In this document: in pieces, positions 35,231 through 43,650 of the stretch
How the letters are laid out: every line of letters starts with the position of its first letter
Numbering within the stretch: position 1 is the stretch's first letter
DNA from: RYN-230 sp963711705
GTDB taxonomy: Bacteria; Actinomycetota; Actinomycetes; Streptosporangiales; Streptosporangiaceae
DNA: 64,000 bases
Reading direction: 5' to 3'
Assembly (NCBI GenBank): GCA_963711705.1
Contig: CAVQFM010000008.1
Span: 379,268 to 443,267, forward strand
The notes under the pieces: generated by a model
What the model was told of the DNA's origin: nothing
The model's input: only the letters and a program-made list of their open reading frames with translations
The model's database searches: none
Position numbers and translations under genes: made by a program

Positions 35231-35517
35231 TTGTCGTGGCTCACCGTGGCCCATAGCCCATAGCCGTGCAGCACGGCCACGTCGCGCTCCATCGACTCCC
35301 TCGTGCCCGAGGAGACCACTGCCCTGCCCTTGTGGTGCACGTCGAGCATGAGCTTTTCCGCCTTGCGCCGCGAATACCCGAACACCTGCTGGAACACGTA
35401 GGTCACATAAGACATGAGGTTCACCGGATCGTTCCACACGATGGTGACCCACGGCGTGTCGGGGACGACCTCCTGGGCTGCCTCCGGCCGCTCAACCTCT
35501 GCTGGTGCCACGCTCAC
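35227..35517 (-). CDS. clpS: ATP-dependent Clp protease adaptor ClpS
   Basis: 96 residues. WNDPVNLMSYVTYVFQQVFG carries the N-end rule binding-pocket residues, and KAEKLMLDVHHKGRAVV the ClpA/C contact. ClpS delivers N-degron substrates to the Clp protease. GTG start at 35515-35517 with GGGGAGGTG upstream. First gene of the minus-strand block that reaches rdgB. Confidence 0.96.
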   Translation of the reverse strand: MSVAPAEVERPEAAQEVVPDTPWVTIVWNDPVNLMSYVTYVFQQVFGYSRRKAEKLMLDVHHKGRAVVSSGTRESMERDVAVLHGYGLWATVSHDK

Positions 35518-35672
35518 CGGCGTTCACCTCCCCGGATGTACGTTCCTAGTCTCTCAGCCCCGCGGCCTGCATCTGCCACTTAGTACACCAGCCAGGCCAG
35601 CACGCGCGCGCCGCGGGCCGCTGGGCCCCTTACCGGCACCGGGTCCGGGTCTGGTCCGTAGTCTTGGCCTTC

Positions 35673-37094
35673 GTGACGGTTAACTCCGGCGGGCAGCGCC
35701 CGCAACCGGCCGGCCGGGTGGCGGGCGTGGCCAGCACCGGCCTGGCCAGCACGGCCCTGCTCACCGACCGCTACGAGCTGACCATGCTCACCGCCGCGCT
35801 GCGCAGCGGCGCGGCGGGCCGCCGGGCCGTGTTCGAGGTGTTCGCCCGGGCGCTGCCGCACGGCCGCCGGTATGGCGTGGTAGCGGGCACCGGGCGGCTG
35901 CTCGACGCCCTGGAGCACTTCACGTTCGGCCCCGAAGAGCTGGCGTACCTGCGCGACGGCGGGATCGTGGACGAGACCACCCTGGGCTACCTGGAGGCCT
36001 ACCAGTTCACCGGGAACATCTGGGGTTACGGGGAAGGCGACTGCTATTTTCCCGGATCGCCCATCCTGGTCGTGGAGGCCCGGTTCGCCGAGGCGGTGGT
36101 GCTGGAGACGCTCGCACTGTCGATCCTCAACCACGACACCGCGATCGCGTCCGCCGCGTCCCGGATGGTGAACGCGGCGGACGGGCGGCCGATCATCGAG
36201 ATGGGCTCCCGCCGCACCCATGAGATGGCCGGGGTGGCCAGCGCCCGCGCGGCCTACATCGCTGGTTTCTCGTCCACCTCGAACCTGCGCGCGGGCCGCG
36301 ACTACGGCGTGCCCACCAGCGGCACCAGCGCGCACGCGTTCAGCCTGGTGCACGACACCGAGCGGGACGCGTTCACCGCCCAGCTGGCCGCCCTCGGCCC
36401 GGGCACCACGCTGCTGGTGGACACGTTCGACGTGGAGCGCGCGGTGCGCACCGCGGTCGAGCTGGCCGGGCCGGGCCTGGGCGCGGTGCGCATCGACAGC
36501 GGCGACCTGCCCAAGGTCACCGGGCAGGTGCGCAGCCTGCTGGATGAGCTCGGCGCGCGGCAGACCAGGATCGTGCTGAGCGGCGACCTCAACGAGTACT
36601 CGATCGCCGCGCTGGCCGCCGCGCCGGTGGACGGCTACGGCGTGGGCACCTCGCTGGTCACCGGGTCCGGCGCGCCCACCGCGGCGCTGGTCTACAAGCT
36701 GGTGGCCCGGGCGCTGGAAGCCGATGGCAACGGCGTGCTCCGCCCGGTGGCCAAGCACTCGGTGGGCAAGCCGAGCAAGGGCGGGCGCAAGTGGGCGGTG
36801 CGCCAGCTCGGCGAGCAGGGCATCGCCACCACCGAGCTGATCACCACGCCGCCGCCCGCGGATGCGGCCACCGAGCGGGCCGAGGCCCCAGCCACCGGGC
36901 CAGCCCAGCGGGCCCTGCTGCGGCCGCTGGTCCGCGACGGGGAGATCGTCGGCCGGGAATCGCTGGCCGCGGCCCGGGACCGGCACCGCCAGGCCCTGGC
37001 CGAGCTGCCGGTGCATGCGCTCCAGCTGTCCCGCGGTTACCCCGCCATCCCCACGGTGTTCCGGCCGGACAACGGGAACGGGGCCGCGGACTAG
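35673..37094 (+). CDS. pncB: Nicotinate phosphoribosyltransferase
   Basis: 473 residues from the GTG at 35673 (a TTG three codons earlier is possible). Family blocks: LLTDRYELTML, FEVFARALPHGRRYGV, IEMGSRRTHE with the phosphoribosyl-binding region, GTSAHAF, DTFDVERAV, RIDSGDL and GVGTSLVTG. It converts nicotinate to NaMN for NAD salvage. Divergent from clpS, the usual actinobacterial place; the partner pncA is at 38993. Confidence 0.96.
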   Translation: MTVNSGGQRPQPAGRVAGVASTGLASTALLTDRYELTMLTAALRSGAAGRRAVFEVFARALPHGRRYGVVAGTGRLLDALEHFTFGPEELAYLRDGGIVDETTLGYLEAYQFTGNIWGYGEGDCYFPGSPILVVEARFAEAVVLETLALSILNHDTAIASAASRMVNAADGRPIIEMGSRRTHEMAGVASARAAYIAGFSSTSNLRAGRDYGVPTSGTSAHAFSLVHDTERDAFTAQLAALGPGTTLLVDTFDVERAVRTAVELAGPGLGAVRIDSGDLPKVTGQVRSLLDELGARQTRIVLSGDLNEYSIAALAAAPVDGYGVGTSLVTGSGAPTAALVYKLVARALEADGNGVLRPVAKHSVGKPSKGGRKWAVRQLGEQGIATTELITTPPPADAATERAEAPATGPAQRALLRPLVRDGEIVGRESLAAARDRHRQALAELPVHALQLSRGYPAIPTVFRPDNGNGAAD

Positions 37095-37121
37095 AACGGG
37101 CCCAGCGGGCCAGCCAGGGCC

Positions 37122-38114
37122 TCAGCTGGCCAGCGTGGCCAGGCCCGCCGGGGAGAACGTGCGCCGGTAGGCCTGGGGCGTGATGCCCCGCCAGGCCCGG
37201 AAGTGGTGCCGGAGGGTAGCCGCGTTCCCGAATCCGGCCCGCTCCGCGATCAGGTCGATCGTCTCGTCGGTCTCTTCCAGCAGTTCCTGGGCGAGCAGGA
37301 TGCGCTGGCCGGTCAGCCAGCGCACCGGGGTAGTCCCGGTCTCCTGGACGAACCGCCGGGCGAAGGTCCGCTCGGACATGTGCGCCCGGCGGGCCAGCTC
37401 ACGGACGGTGACCGGCTCCGCGAGGTGGCGCTGCATCCACCCGATGACCTCGCCGAGGGTGTCGCAGGAGGACGGCATGGCGACCGGCCGGTCCACGTAC
37501 TGGGCCTGCCCGCCGTCCCGGTGCGGGGGGATCACCATCCGGCGGGCGATCCCGTTGGCCACCCGGGACCCCTGCTCCTTGCGCACCAGGTAGAGGCAGG
37601 CGTCGATGCCCGCGGCGGTGCCCGCACTGGTGATCACCGGGTCGGCGTCCACGTAGAGCACGTCCGGGTTGACCTCGGCCTCCGGGTACCGCTTGGCCAG
37701 TTCCGCGGCGTGCCGCCAGTGCGCCGTGCACCGGCGCCCGTCCAGCAGTCCCGCCGCGCCCAGCGCGAACGCGCCGGTGCACACGCTGAGCACCCGGGCA
37801 CCCCGGGCCACCGCGTCCTGCAGTGCCTCCATCAGAGGGACCGGGAACCGGGGGCCGTCCGGGTGGTAGATGCGGCTGTCGCGCACCGCAGGCACCACGA
37901 CCAGGTCGGCCACGGCCAGCCGGTCCAGGGCGTACGGGGTGGACACGGTGAACCCGGCCTCCGCGCGGAGCGGGCCGGGCTCCCCGGCCACGACCGCGAA
38001 GTCGTAGCTGGGCAGCCCGTCGTCGGACCGGTCGATACCGAAGACCTCGCACACCACACCGAGCTCGAAGGGAGTGAAGCCGTCCACGATCACTGCGGCG
38101 ACGTTACGGAGCAT
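37122..38114 (-). CDS. GlxA-type regulator (DJ-1/PfpI-like plus AraC HTH)
   Basis: 330 residues from the ATG at 38112-38114. N-terminal ~180 residues are a class I glutamine-amidotransferase-like domain with SVCTGAFALGAAG (nucleophile elbow Cys); the C-terminal ~110 residues are an AraC DNA-binding domain (TVRELARRAHMSERTFARRF, then FGNAATLRHHFRAWRGITPQAYR). Such proteins regulate catabolic genes. Target genes are not evident. Confidence 0.92.
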   Translation of the reverse strand: MLRNVAAVIVDGFTPFELGVVCEVFGIDRSDDGLPSYDFAVVAGEPGPLRAEAGFTVSTPYALDRLAVADLVVVPAVRDSRIYHPDGPRFPVPLMEALQDAVARGARVLSVCTGAFALGAAGLLDGRRCTAHWRHAAELAKRYPEAEVNPDVLYVDADPVITSAGTAAGIDACLYLVRKEQGSRVANGIARRMVIPPHRDGGQAQYVDRPVAMPSSCDTLGEVIGWMQRHLAEPVTVRELARRAHMSERTFARRFVQETGTTPVRWLTGQRILLAQELLEETDETIDLIAERAGFGNAATLRHHFRAWRGITPQAYRRTFSPAGLATLAS

Positions 38115-38206
38115 GTAACCAGTATGCCCCATCGATGGCAGGATATTGCGGTCAACTGGCATCACTGCCACTAGCTCTGGAGCGTGACAGCGCGCAGACT
38201 GGAGTC

Positions 38207-38497
38207 ATGACTCGCACCGACCGCAGTTCAGGACCCGCCCGCCGGGGGGACGGGCACGTGTTTCACCAGCTGGCCGGGGCGGCCCGCAAGGCGGCCCGCA
38301 CCATGGCCGATGTCATAGATGAGTGCAACTACGCGCAGCGCCGGATGCTCCAGCTCCGGCTCAGCCCAGAACGCTACGTCATCAACAGTGATCAGGCGCC
38401 GGCCACCTTCGCCGAGTTCCTGTTCCGCACGTCCGGCCTGCTGATCCACGAGCCGGCCGCGGATAAACGGTTCGCCGACTGGCACACCCGCAGCTAG
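38207..38497 (+). CDS. Small conserved-looking hypothetical protein
   Basis: 96 residues. ATG at 38207 with GGAG five bases upstream. Central helix TMADVIDECNYAQRRMLQLRL is followed by PATFAEFLFRTSGLLIHEP. Not a membrane protein. I do not know its function. It is followed ten bases later by the YbaK gene, so they may be one transcript. Confidence 0.7.
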   Translation: MTRTDRSSGPARRGDGHVFHQLAGAARKAARTMADVIDECNYAQRRMLQLRLSPERYVINSDQAPATFAEFLFRTSGLLIHEPAADKRFADWHTRS

Positions 38498-38506
38498 CCT
38501 GCGGGG

Positions 38507-38980
38507 ATGCATCCCAGCGCGGAAAAAGTCGCCGGCACACTGCAGGCTCTCGGAGTTCCCGGCCAGGTCCGGGAACTCCCGGAGCCTGCGCCCACGGCCG
38601 CCACCGCCGCCGCCCAGCTCGGCTGCGAGGTGGGGGCGATCGCCAACAGCCTGGTCTTCACCGCCGGCGATGCCCCGCTGCTCATCCTGACCAGCGGGGC
38701 GCACCGGGTGGATACCAGCCGGGTAGCGGCGCTGCTGGGCGCTGAGCGGGTGCGCCGGGCCAGCCCGGAGGTGGTCCGGGCCGCCACCGGCCAGGTGATC
38801 GGCGGCGTCGCGCCGGTCGGCCACCCGGCGCCGCTGCCCACGCTGGTGGACACCTGGCTGGACAAGTACGACGAGGTATGGGCCGCGGCCGGGCACGCGC
38901 ACACCGTGTTCCCCACCTCGTTCGCCGAGCTGGTCCGGATCACCGCCGGCACCCCGGCAGACATCGGCACCGCCGGGTAA
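38507..38980 (+). CDS. YbaK/prolyl-tRNA editing protein
   Basis: 157 residues. LGCEVGAIANSLVF, LLILTSGAHRVD and GQVIGGVAPVGHP are the blocks of the ProXp/YbaK branch that removes misactivated amino acids from tRNA. Distinct from the YbaK protein at 24285 in length and motif detail. Confidence 0.9.
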   Translation: MHPSAEKVAGTLQALGVPGQVRELPEPAPTAATAAAQLGCEVGAIANSLVFTAGDAPLLILTSGAHRVDTSRVAALLGAERVRRASPEVVRAATGQVIGGVAPVGHPAPLPTLVDTWLDKYDEVWAAAGHAHTVFPTSFAELVRITAGTPADIGTAG

Positions 38981-38992
38981 TACGCTCAGGCT

Positions 38993-39559
38993 GTGCGAGC
39001 GCTGGTGATCGTGGATGTGCAGAACGACTTCTGCGAGGGCGGTTCCCTGGAAGTGGCCGGCGGGGCCGAGGTAGCCAGGCAGATCAGCCGCTACGTCGCG
39101 GCCGGCGGCTACCCCCATGTGGTCGCGTCCCGCGACTTCCACGTGGACCCGGGCGATCACTTCGCCCTGGAGCCGGACTACGTGAACACGTGGCCGCGGC
39201 ACTGCGTGGCCGGCACCACCGGTGCGGACTTCCACCCGGACCTGGACACCAGCGGGATCCACACCGTGTTCAGCAAGGGGGCGCACGCCGCCGCGTACAG
39301 CGCGTTCGAGGGCAGCGACGGCGACGGCACCGGGCTGGCCGACTGGCTGCGCGGCCGCGGGGTCACCGAGGTGGACGTGGTGGGGATCGCCACCGACTAC
39401 TGCGTCCGGGCCACGTCCATCGACGCGGCCGGGGCGGGCTTCACCACCCAGGTGCTGCTCGGCCTGACCGCCGCGGTGGACCCGGCCACGATGGCAGCAG
39501 CGATCGAGGCGATGCGCGCGGCTGGGGTCACCGTCGCGGGACAGGCCGTTCTGGATTAA
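38993..39559 (+). CDS. pncA: Nicotinamidase/pyrazinamidase
   Basis: 188 residues. The triad is Asp8 (VDVQNDF), the Lys of VFSKGAH and the Cys of ATDYCVRAT; metal ligands come from DFHVDPGDH. It deamidates nicotinamide to nicotinate, the substrate of PncB encoded at 35673. GTG start 12 bases after the YbaK stop. Confidence 0.96.
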   Translation: MRALVIVDVQNDFCEGGSLEVAGGAEVARQISRYVAAGGYPHVVASRDFHVDPGDHFALEPDYVNTWPRHCVAGTTGADFHPDLDTSGIHTVFSKGAHAAAYSAFEGSDGDGTGLADWLRGRGVTEVDVVGIATDYCVRATSIDAAGAGFTTQVLLGLTAAVDPATMAAAIEAMRAAGVTVAGQAVLD

Positions 39560-39585
39560 GGGCAGTCAGGCCGTGGCGGCGGGAC

Positions 39586-39843
39586 TCAGCCGTCGCCGGA
39601 CGGCAGCGACTCGTAGATCCGCTTGCAGTCCGGGCAGACCGGGAACCGCTTGGGATCCCGGCTGGGCACCCACACCTTGCCGCACAGGGCGATCACCGGC
39701 GTGCCGGTCACCGCACTGTCGACGATCTTTTCCTTGTCGACGTAATGCGCGAACCGCTCGTGGTCGCCGTCACCGAATGAGACATCCGACGTCGTGCCGG
39801 TGTCCTCGCGGGTGCCGGTGCCGGGCAGGACTTCAGTGCTCAT
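39586..39843 (-). CDS. DUF3039 protein
   Basis: 85 residues. FAHYVDKEKIVDSAVTGTPVIALCGKVWVPSRDP then FPVCPDCKRIYE: a short actinobacterial protein with three cysteines that could bind zinc. Function unknown. Confidence 0.93.
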   Translation of the reverse strand: MSTEVLPGTGTREDTGTTSDVSFGDGDHERFAHYVDKEKIVDSAVTGTPVIALCGKVWVPSRDPKRFPVCPDCKRIYESLPSGDG

Positions 39844-39873
39844 GGGAGTCGAGTGTACGCGGCGGCCGGGTGA

Positions 39874-40446
39874 CTAGTTGAGCGACGGATCGTCCGGGTA
39901 GGTGGCCACCATGGCCAGGTTGCCGCCCTGCCTGCGCAGCACCGCTTTCCACAGCTCCTCCGGCTCGGCCGCGAACGCGTCCGCGGGCTCGCCGGAGAGC
40001 ACGTACCAGGCGCCCTCGTCGATCTCGGCCTGCAGCTGGCCGGGGCCCCAGCCGGCGTAGCCGGCGAACACCCGCAGCGAGGCGATCCCGCCCGCCAGCA
40101 GCTGGGGCGGGGCGTCCAGGTCAACCAGGCCGAGCCGGGACTCCAGCGCCGGGGAGTCGAGCGCGCGCCAGCCGACCGGTTCCGCGTCGCCGGGCACGAC
40201 GGCCAGCGCCAGCGCGCTGTTGGGGGCGACCGGGCCGCCCCGGAAGACCACCGAGGGCCCGGTGACCAGGTCGGTCCACGACTCGAGCACCTGGCCGACC
40301 GGAATCTCGGTCGGCCGGTTCAGCACCACGCCGAGCGTGCCCTCCTCCGGCTCGTCCTCGACGATGAGCACGACCGTGCGGCGGAAGTTCGGGTCGCCGA
40401 GCAACGGCGTGGCCACCAGCAGCCGGCCCGAGAGGTCCTCCTCCAT
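39874..40446 (-). CDS. AlgH/YqgE family (DUF179) protein
   Basis: 190 residues. LLVATPLLGDPNFRRTVVLIVEDE, GTLGVVLNRPTEIPV, FRGGPVAPNSALAL and FAGYAGWGPGQLQAEIDEG are the family blocks. The AlgH name comes from an alginate link in Pseudomonas; the biochemical role is not established. It ends 30 bases after the DUF3039 gene start, possibly sharing its transcript. Confidence 0.94.
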   Translation of the reverse strand: MEEDLSGRLLVATPLLGDPNFRRTVVLIVEDEPEEGTLGVVLNRPTEIPVGQVLESWTDLVTGPSVVFRGGPVAPNSALALAVVPGDAEPVGWRALDSPALESRLGLVDLDAPPQLLAGGIASLRVFAGYAGWGPGQLQAEIDEGAWYVLSGEPADAFAAEPEELWKAVLRRQGGNLAMVATYPDDPSLN

Positions 40447-40503
40447 TACCCCATTCTGGCTGACGCCGCGCGACCCGGCGCCACCGGCAGCGGGCGAGGC
40501 TGG

Positions 40504-41904
40504 TCAGCCCGGGGATGGGCGGCGGCCGGCCGCGTCCCGGACCGCGGCCGCCACGGCGGACGAGACACCCGCGTTGAACACCGACGGGATGATGTAGTGC
40601 GGGCCGAGCTCGCCGGGTGACACCACCCCGGCCAGGGCCCGGGCCGCGGCGATCAGCATGTCGTCGGTGACCATCCGGCTCTGCGCGTCGAGCAGCCCGC
40701 GGAACACGCCCGGGAAGGCCAGCACGTTGTTGATCTGGTTCGGGTAGTCGCTGCGCCCGGTGGCGACGACGGCGGCGTGCTGGTGGGCGTCGTCCGGGTC
40801 CACCTCGGGGTCCGGGTTGGCCAGCGCGAAGACGATCGCGTCGTCGTTCATCGCGGCCACGTCGCCGCCGGTCAGGATGCGCGGCGCGGACAGCCCGATG
40901 AACACGTCGGCGCCGCGCACCGCGCCGGCCAGGTCGCCGTCGTAACCGGCCGGGTTGGTGTGCTCGGCCACCCAGCGCAGGTTGGCGTCCATGCCGGGCC
41001 GGCCCCGGTGCAGTGCGCCCTTTTCGTCACAGACCACCACGTCCGAGGCACCCGAGGCGAGCAGCAGCCGGAGCACGGCGGTGCCCGCCGCGCCCGCGCC
41101 GGACATCGCGATCCGGACCGTGCCGAGCTTCTTGCCCACCACCCGCAGCGCGTTGGTGAGCGCGGCCAGCACCACGATCGCCGTACCGTGCTGGTCGTCG
41201 TGGAAGACCGGGATGTCCAGCAGGTCGCGCAGCCTGCGCTCGACCTCGAAGCAGCGCGGCGCGCTGATGTCCTCCAGGTTGATGCCGCCGAACGCGGGCG
41301 CGATCACCTGCACGGTGCGCACGATCTCGTCGGTGTCCTGGGTGTCCAGGCATACCGGCCAGGCGTCGATCCCGGCGAACCGCTTGAACAGCGCGGCCTT
41401 GCCTTCCATCACCGGCATGGCCGCGTACGGGCCGATGTTGCCCAGGCCCAGCACGGCCGAGCCGTCGCTGACCACCGCGACGCTGTTGCGCTTGATGGTC
41501 AGCCGGCGTGCGTCCTCGGGGTTGCGGGCGATAGCCATCGAGACCCGGGCCACCCCGGGGGTGTAGGCCATGGACAGGTCGTCCCGGTTGCGCAGCGGCA
41601 CCTTGACGGCGGTCTCGATCTTCCCGCCCAGGTGCAGCAGGAAGGTCCGGTCGCTGACCTTGCTCAGCGTGACCCCATCGATGGCGCTGAGCGCCTGCAC
41701 GATCGCCTCGGCGTGCTCGCTGTCCCCGGCCGCGCAGGTCACGTCCACCCGCAGCCGCTCGTGCCCGACCGGCGCGACGTCCAGCGCGGTCACCGCGCCG
41801 CCGGCCTGCTCCACCGCGTGGGTGAGCTCGCTGACCGCCCGGCCCCGGGAGGGCACCTCGAGCCGCACGGTGATCGAATACGAAACGCTCGGCGTTACCG
41901 ACAC
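40504..41904 (-). CDS. NAD(P)-dependent malic enzyme with N-terminal ACT domain
   Basis: 466 residues from the GTG at 41902-41904 (GGGAGTGA upstream). Residues ~1-85 are an ACT-like regulatory domain; the rest is malic enzyme: AYTPGVARV, RNSVAVVSDGSAVLGLGNIGP, VFHDDQHGTAIV, ISGAG-type SGAGAAGTAVLRLLL and NPDPEV. It decarboxylates malate to pyruvate. The ACT fusion suggests amino acid control. A longer start at 41940 has no ribosome site. Confidence 0.93.
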   Translation of the reverse strand: MSVTPSVSYSITVRLEVPSRGRAVSELTHAVEQAGGAVTALDVAPVGHERLRVDVTCAAGDSEHAEAIVQALSAIDGVTLSKVSDRTFLLHLGGKIETAVKVPLRNRDDLSMAYTPGVARVSMAIARNPEDARRLTIKRNSVAVVSDGSAVLGLGNIGPYAAMPVMEGKAALFKRFAGIDAWPVCLDTQDTDEIVRTVQVIAPAFGGINLEDISAPRCFEVERRLRDLLDIPVFHDDQHGTAIVVLAALTNALRVVGKKLGTVRIAMSGAGAAGTAVLRLLLASGASDVVVCDEKGALHRGRPGMDANLRWVAEHTNPAGYDGDLAGAVRGADVFIGLSAPRILTGGDVAAMNDDAIVFALANPDPEVDPDDAHQHAAVVATGRSDYPNQINNVLAFPGVFRGLLDAQSRMVTDDMLIAAARALAGVVSPGELGPHYIIPSVFNAGVSSAVAAAVRDAAGRRPSPG

Positions 41905-42036
41905 GTCACTCCCGCCTTCTCCGGCCTGCCTGCCGGACACAATCGTGCCACTTCCCGCCTGCTGATCCGGCCAGTTACCTGGGCGGCTGGCCCGGCTCGG
42001 CGCGCGCCGGCCGCCGCCGCGACGTACCCTGCAAGG

Positions 42037-42528
42037 GTGTCCAACGCAGGAACGACCACCAGCACCTCAGGCTGGGCCGACCCAGCGGCCGCCACGGCCG
42101 GCCCGGCCGACATCGACGTGACCCGGCTGCGGGTCGCCATCGCCCGGGTATCCCGCAGCCTGCGGCGCCACGAACTGGCCGGGCTCACCCCCACCCAGCT
42201 GTCCGCGCTGGCCACCGTGGAGCGGGCCGGGCCACTGCGCCTCGGCGACCTCGCCGCGGCCGAGAAGATCGCGCCGTCCACGCTGACCCGGCTGGTCACC
42301 GTGCTGGAAGAGCAGGGCTACGTGCAGCGCTGCCCGGTGCCCGGCGATGCCCGGGCCAGCACGCTGGTGGTGACCGACGCGGGGCACGCCATCCTGGAGC
42401 GCATCCGGCAGGAAAGCACCACGCTGCTGGCGGGCAGCCTGCGCACGCTCAGCCCCGGGCAGCTGGCCGCGCTGGCCGCCGCGCTGCCCGCGCTGGAGCA
42501 GATCGCCGACGCCACCCCGGGCCGCTAA
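42037..42528 (+). CDS. MarR-family regulator
   Basis: 163 residues from the GTG at 42037. The winged helix reads LTPTQLSALATVERAGPLRLGDLA then IAPSTLTRLVTVLEEQGYVQR, with the wing at DARASTLVVTDAG. Divergent from malic enzyme. The frame is open upstream, antisense to malic enzyme, and that part is rejected. Target and ligand unknown. Confidence 0.88.
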   Translation: MSNAGTTTSTSGWADPAAATAGPADIDVTRLRVAIARVSRSLRRHELAGLTPTQLSALATVERAGPLRLGDLAAAEKIAPSTLTRLVTVLEEQGYVQRCPVPGDARASTLVVTDAGHAILERIRQESTTLLAGSLRTLSPGQLAALAAALPALEQIADATPGR

Positions 42529-42567
42529 AGCGTGCCGCTCGGGCGCGTCCACGGGACATGCCCGAGC

Positions 42568-43593
42568 TCAGAACAGCAGGCTGGACAGCCGGGCCCGGGC
42601 CTTGGCGACCTCGGGGTCACCGGGCGGGAACACCTCGAACAGGCGCACCAGGTGCGCCCGGGCGGTGTCCCGGTCCTCCCCGGCCGTCCGCCGGATCGTG
42701 CCGAGCAGGCGGTCGAACCCGTCGTCCGGCCGCCCGGTGGCCACCTCGATGTCGGCCACCCGGGCCTGCGCCTCGACATCCGCGGGGTTCTCTGCGGCGG
42801 CCCGCCGGACCTCGCCCTCGTCGTAGGAACTCACCCGGCGGATCAGGTCGACCTGGGCCAGGCCCAGGGTGGCCACCGGATGGCCGGGGGTGGTCGCGAG
42901 TACCCGCTCGAAGGCCGCGGCCGCGGCGTCCAGGTCGCCGCGTTCCATGGCCTGCTGGGCTTCCTCGAACGCCGGGTCCCCGGCCGGGCCGGCGCCCAGG
43001 CCGCCGCGCATCTCCGGGCCCGCGGGCGGCTCGGCTCCGGGCTGCCCGGCTCCGGGCTGCTCGGCATCGGCGGCGTCACCCGGCTGGCCGCCCGCCGCGG
43101 CGCCGCCCGCCTCAGCGCCGCCCGGCATGCCGAGCTGCTCGGCCAGCTGCATGACCTGGCCGAGGTACTCGCGCACCTGGGGCTCGGGCAGGGCGCCCTG
43201 GAACAGCGGCACCAGCTGCCCGCCGATCACGGCCAGCACGGTGGGGATGCCCTGGACCTGGAGCGCCGCGGCCAGCTGCTGGTTCGCGTCCACGTCGATC
43301 TTGGCCAGGATCCAGGCCCCGTCCGCCTCCCCGGCCAGTTTCTCCAGCACCGGGCTGAGCTGCTTGCACGGGCCGCACCAGTCGGCCCACAGATCCAGGA
43401 TCACCGGCACCGACCGTGACCGCTCGACGACCTCCGCGTTGAAGGTCTCCTCGGTCACGTCGATGACATTGCCGCCCGGCGGGCCCGGCTGCCCGCTGGC
43501 GCGCGTGGCCGCCTGCTGACTGCGCTGCGCGGCCGCCTGCCGCGCACCCAGGTCAACGGCGCCGTAAAGCGAAAAGTCCCGCGGCTGCTGCAT
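42568..43593 (-). CDS. Thioredoxin-domain protein, YbbN/CnoX-like
   Basis: 341 residues from the ATG at 43591-43593. Residues ~50-155 are a thioredoxin fold with WADWCGPCK; a Gly/Ala/Pro linker follows; the last ~110 residues are a TPR-like helical domain (AFEEAQQAMERGDLDAAAAAFERVL). This layout is that of YbbN/CnoX, a chaperone-redoxin. Unlike E. coli YbbN it keeps the full CGPC site. It precedes no other gene closely. Confidence 0.9.
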   Translation of the reverse strand: MQQPRDFSLYGAVDLGARQAAAQRSQQAATRASGQPGPPGGNVIDVTEETFNAEVVERSRSVPVILDLWADWCGPCKQLSPVLEKLAGEADGAWILAKIDVDANQQLAAALQVQGIPTVLAVIGGQLVPLFQGALPEPQVREYLGQVMQLAEQLGMPGGAEAGGAAAGGQPGDAADAEQPGAGQPGAEPPAGPEMRGGLGAGPAGDPAFEEAQQAMERGDLDAAAAAFERVLATTPGHPVATLGLAQVDLIRRVSSYDEGEVRRAAAENPADVEAQARVADIEVATGRPDDGFDRLLGTIRRTAGEDRDTARAHLVRLFEVFPPGDPEVAKARARLSSLLF

Positions 43594-43650
43594 ACCTCTA
43601 TCCTGCCGCATGCGCGCCATGCGTTGGCCGCCCCCCGCCCTCCACCCGGC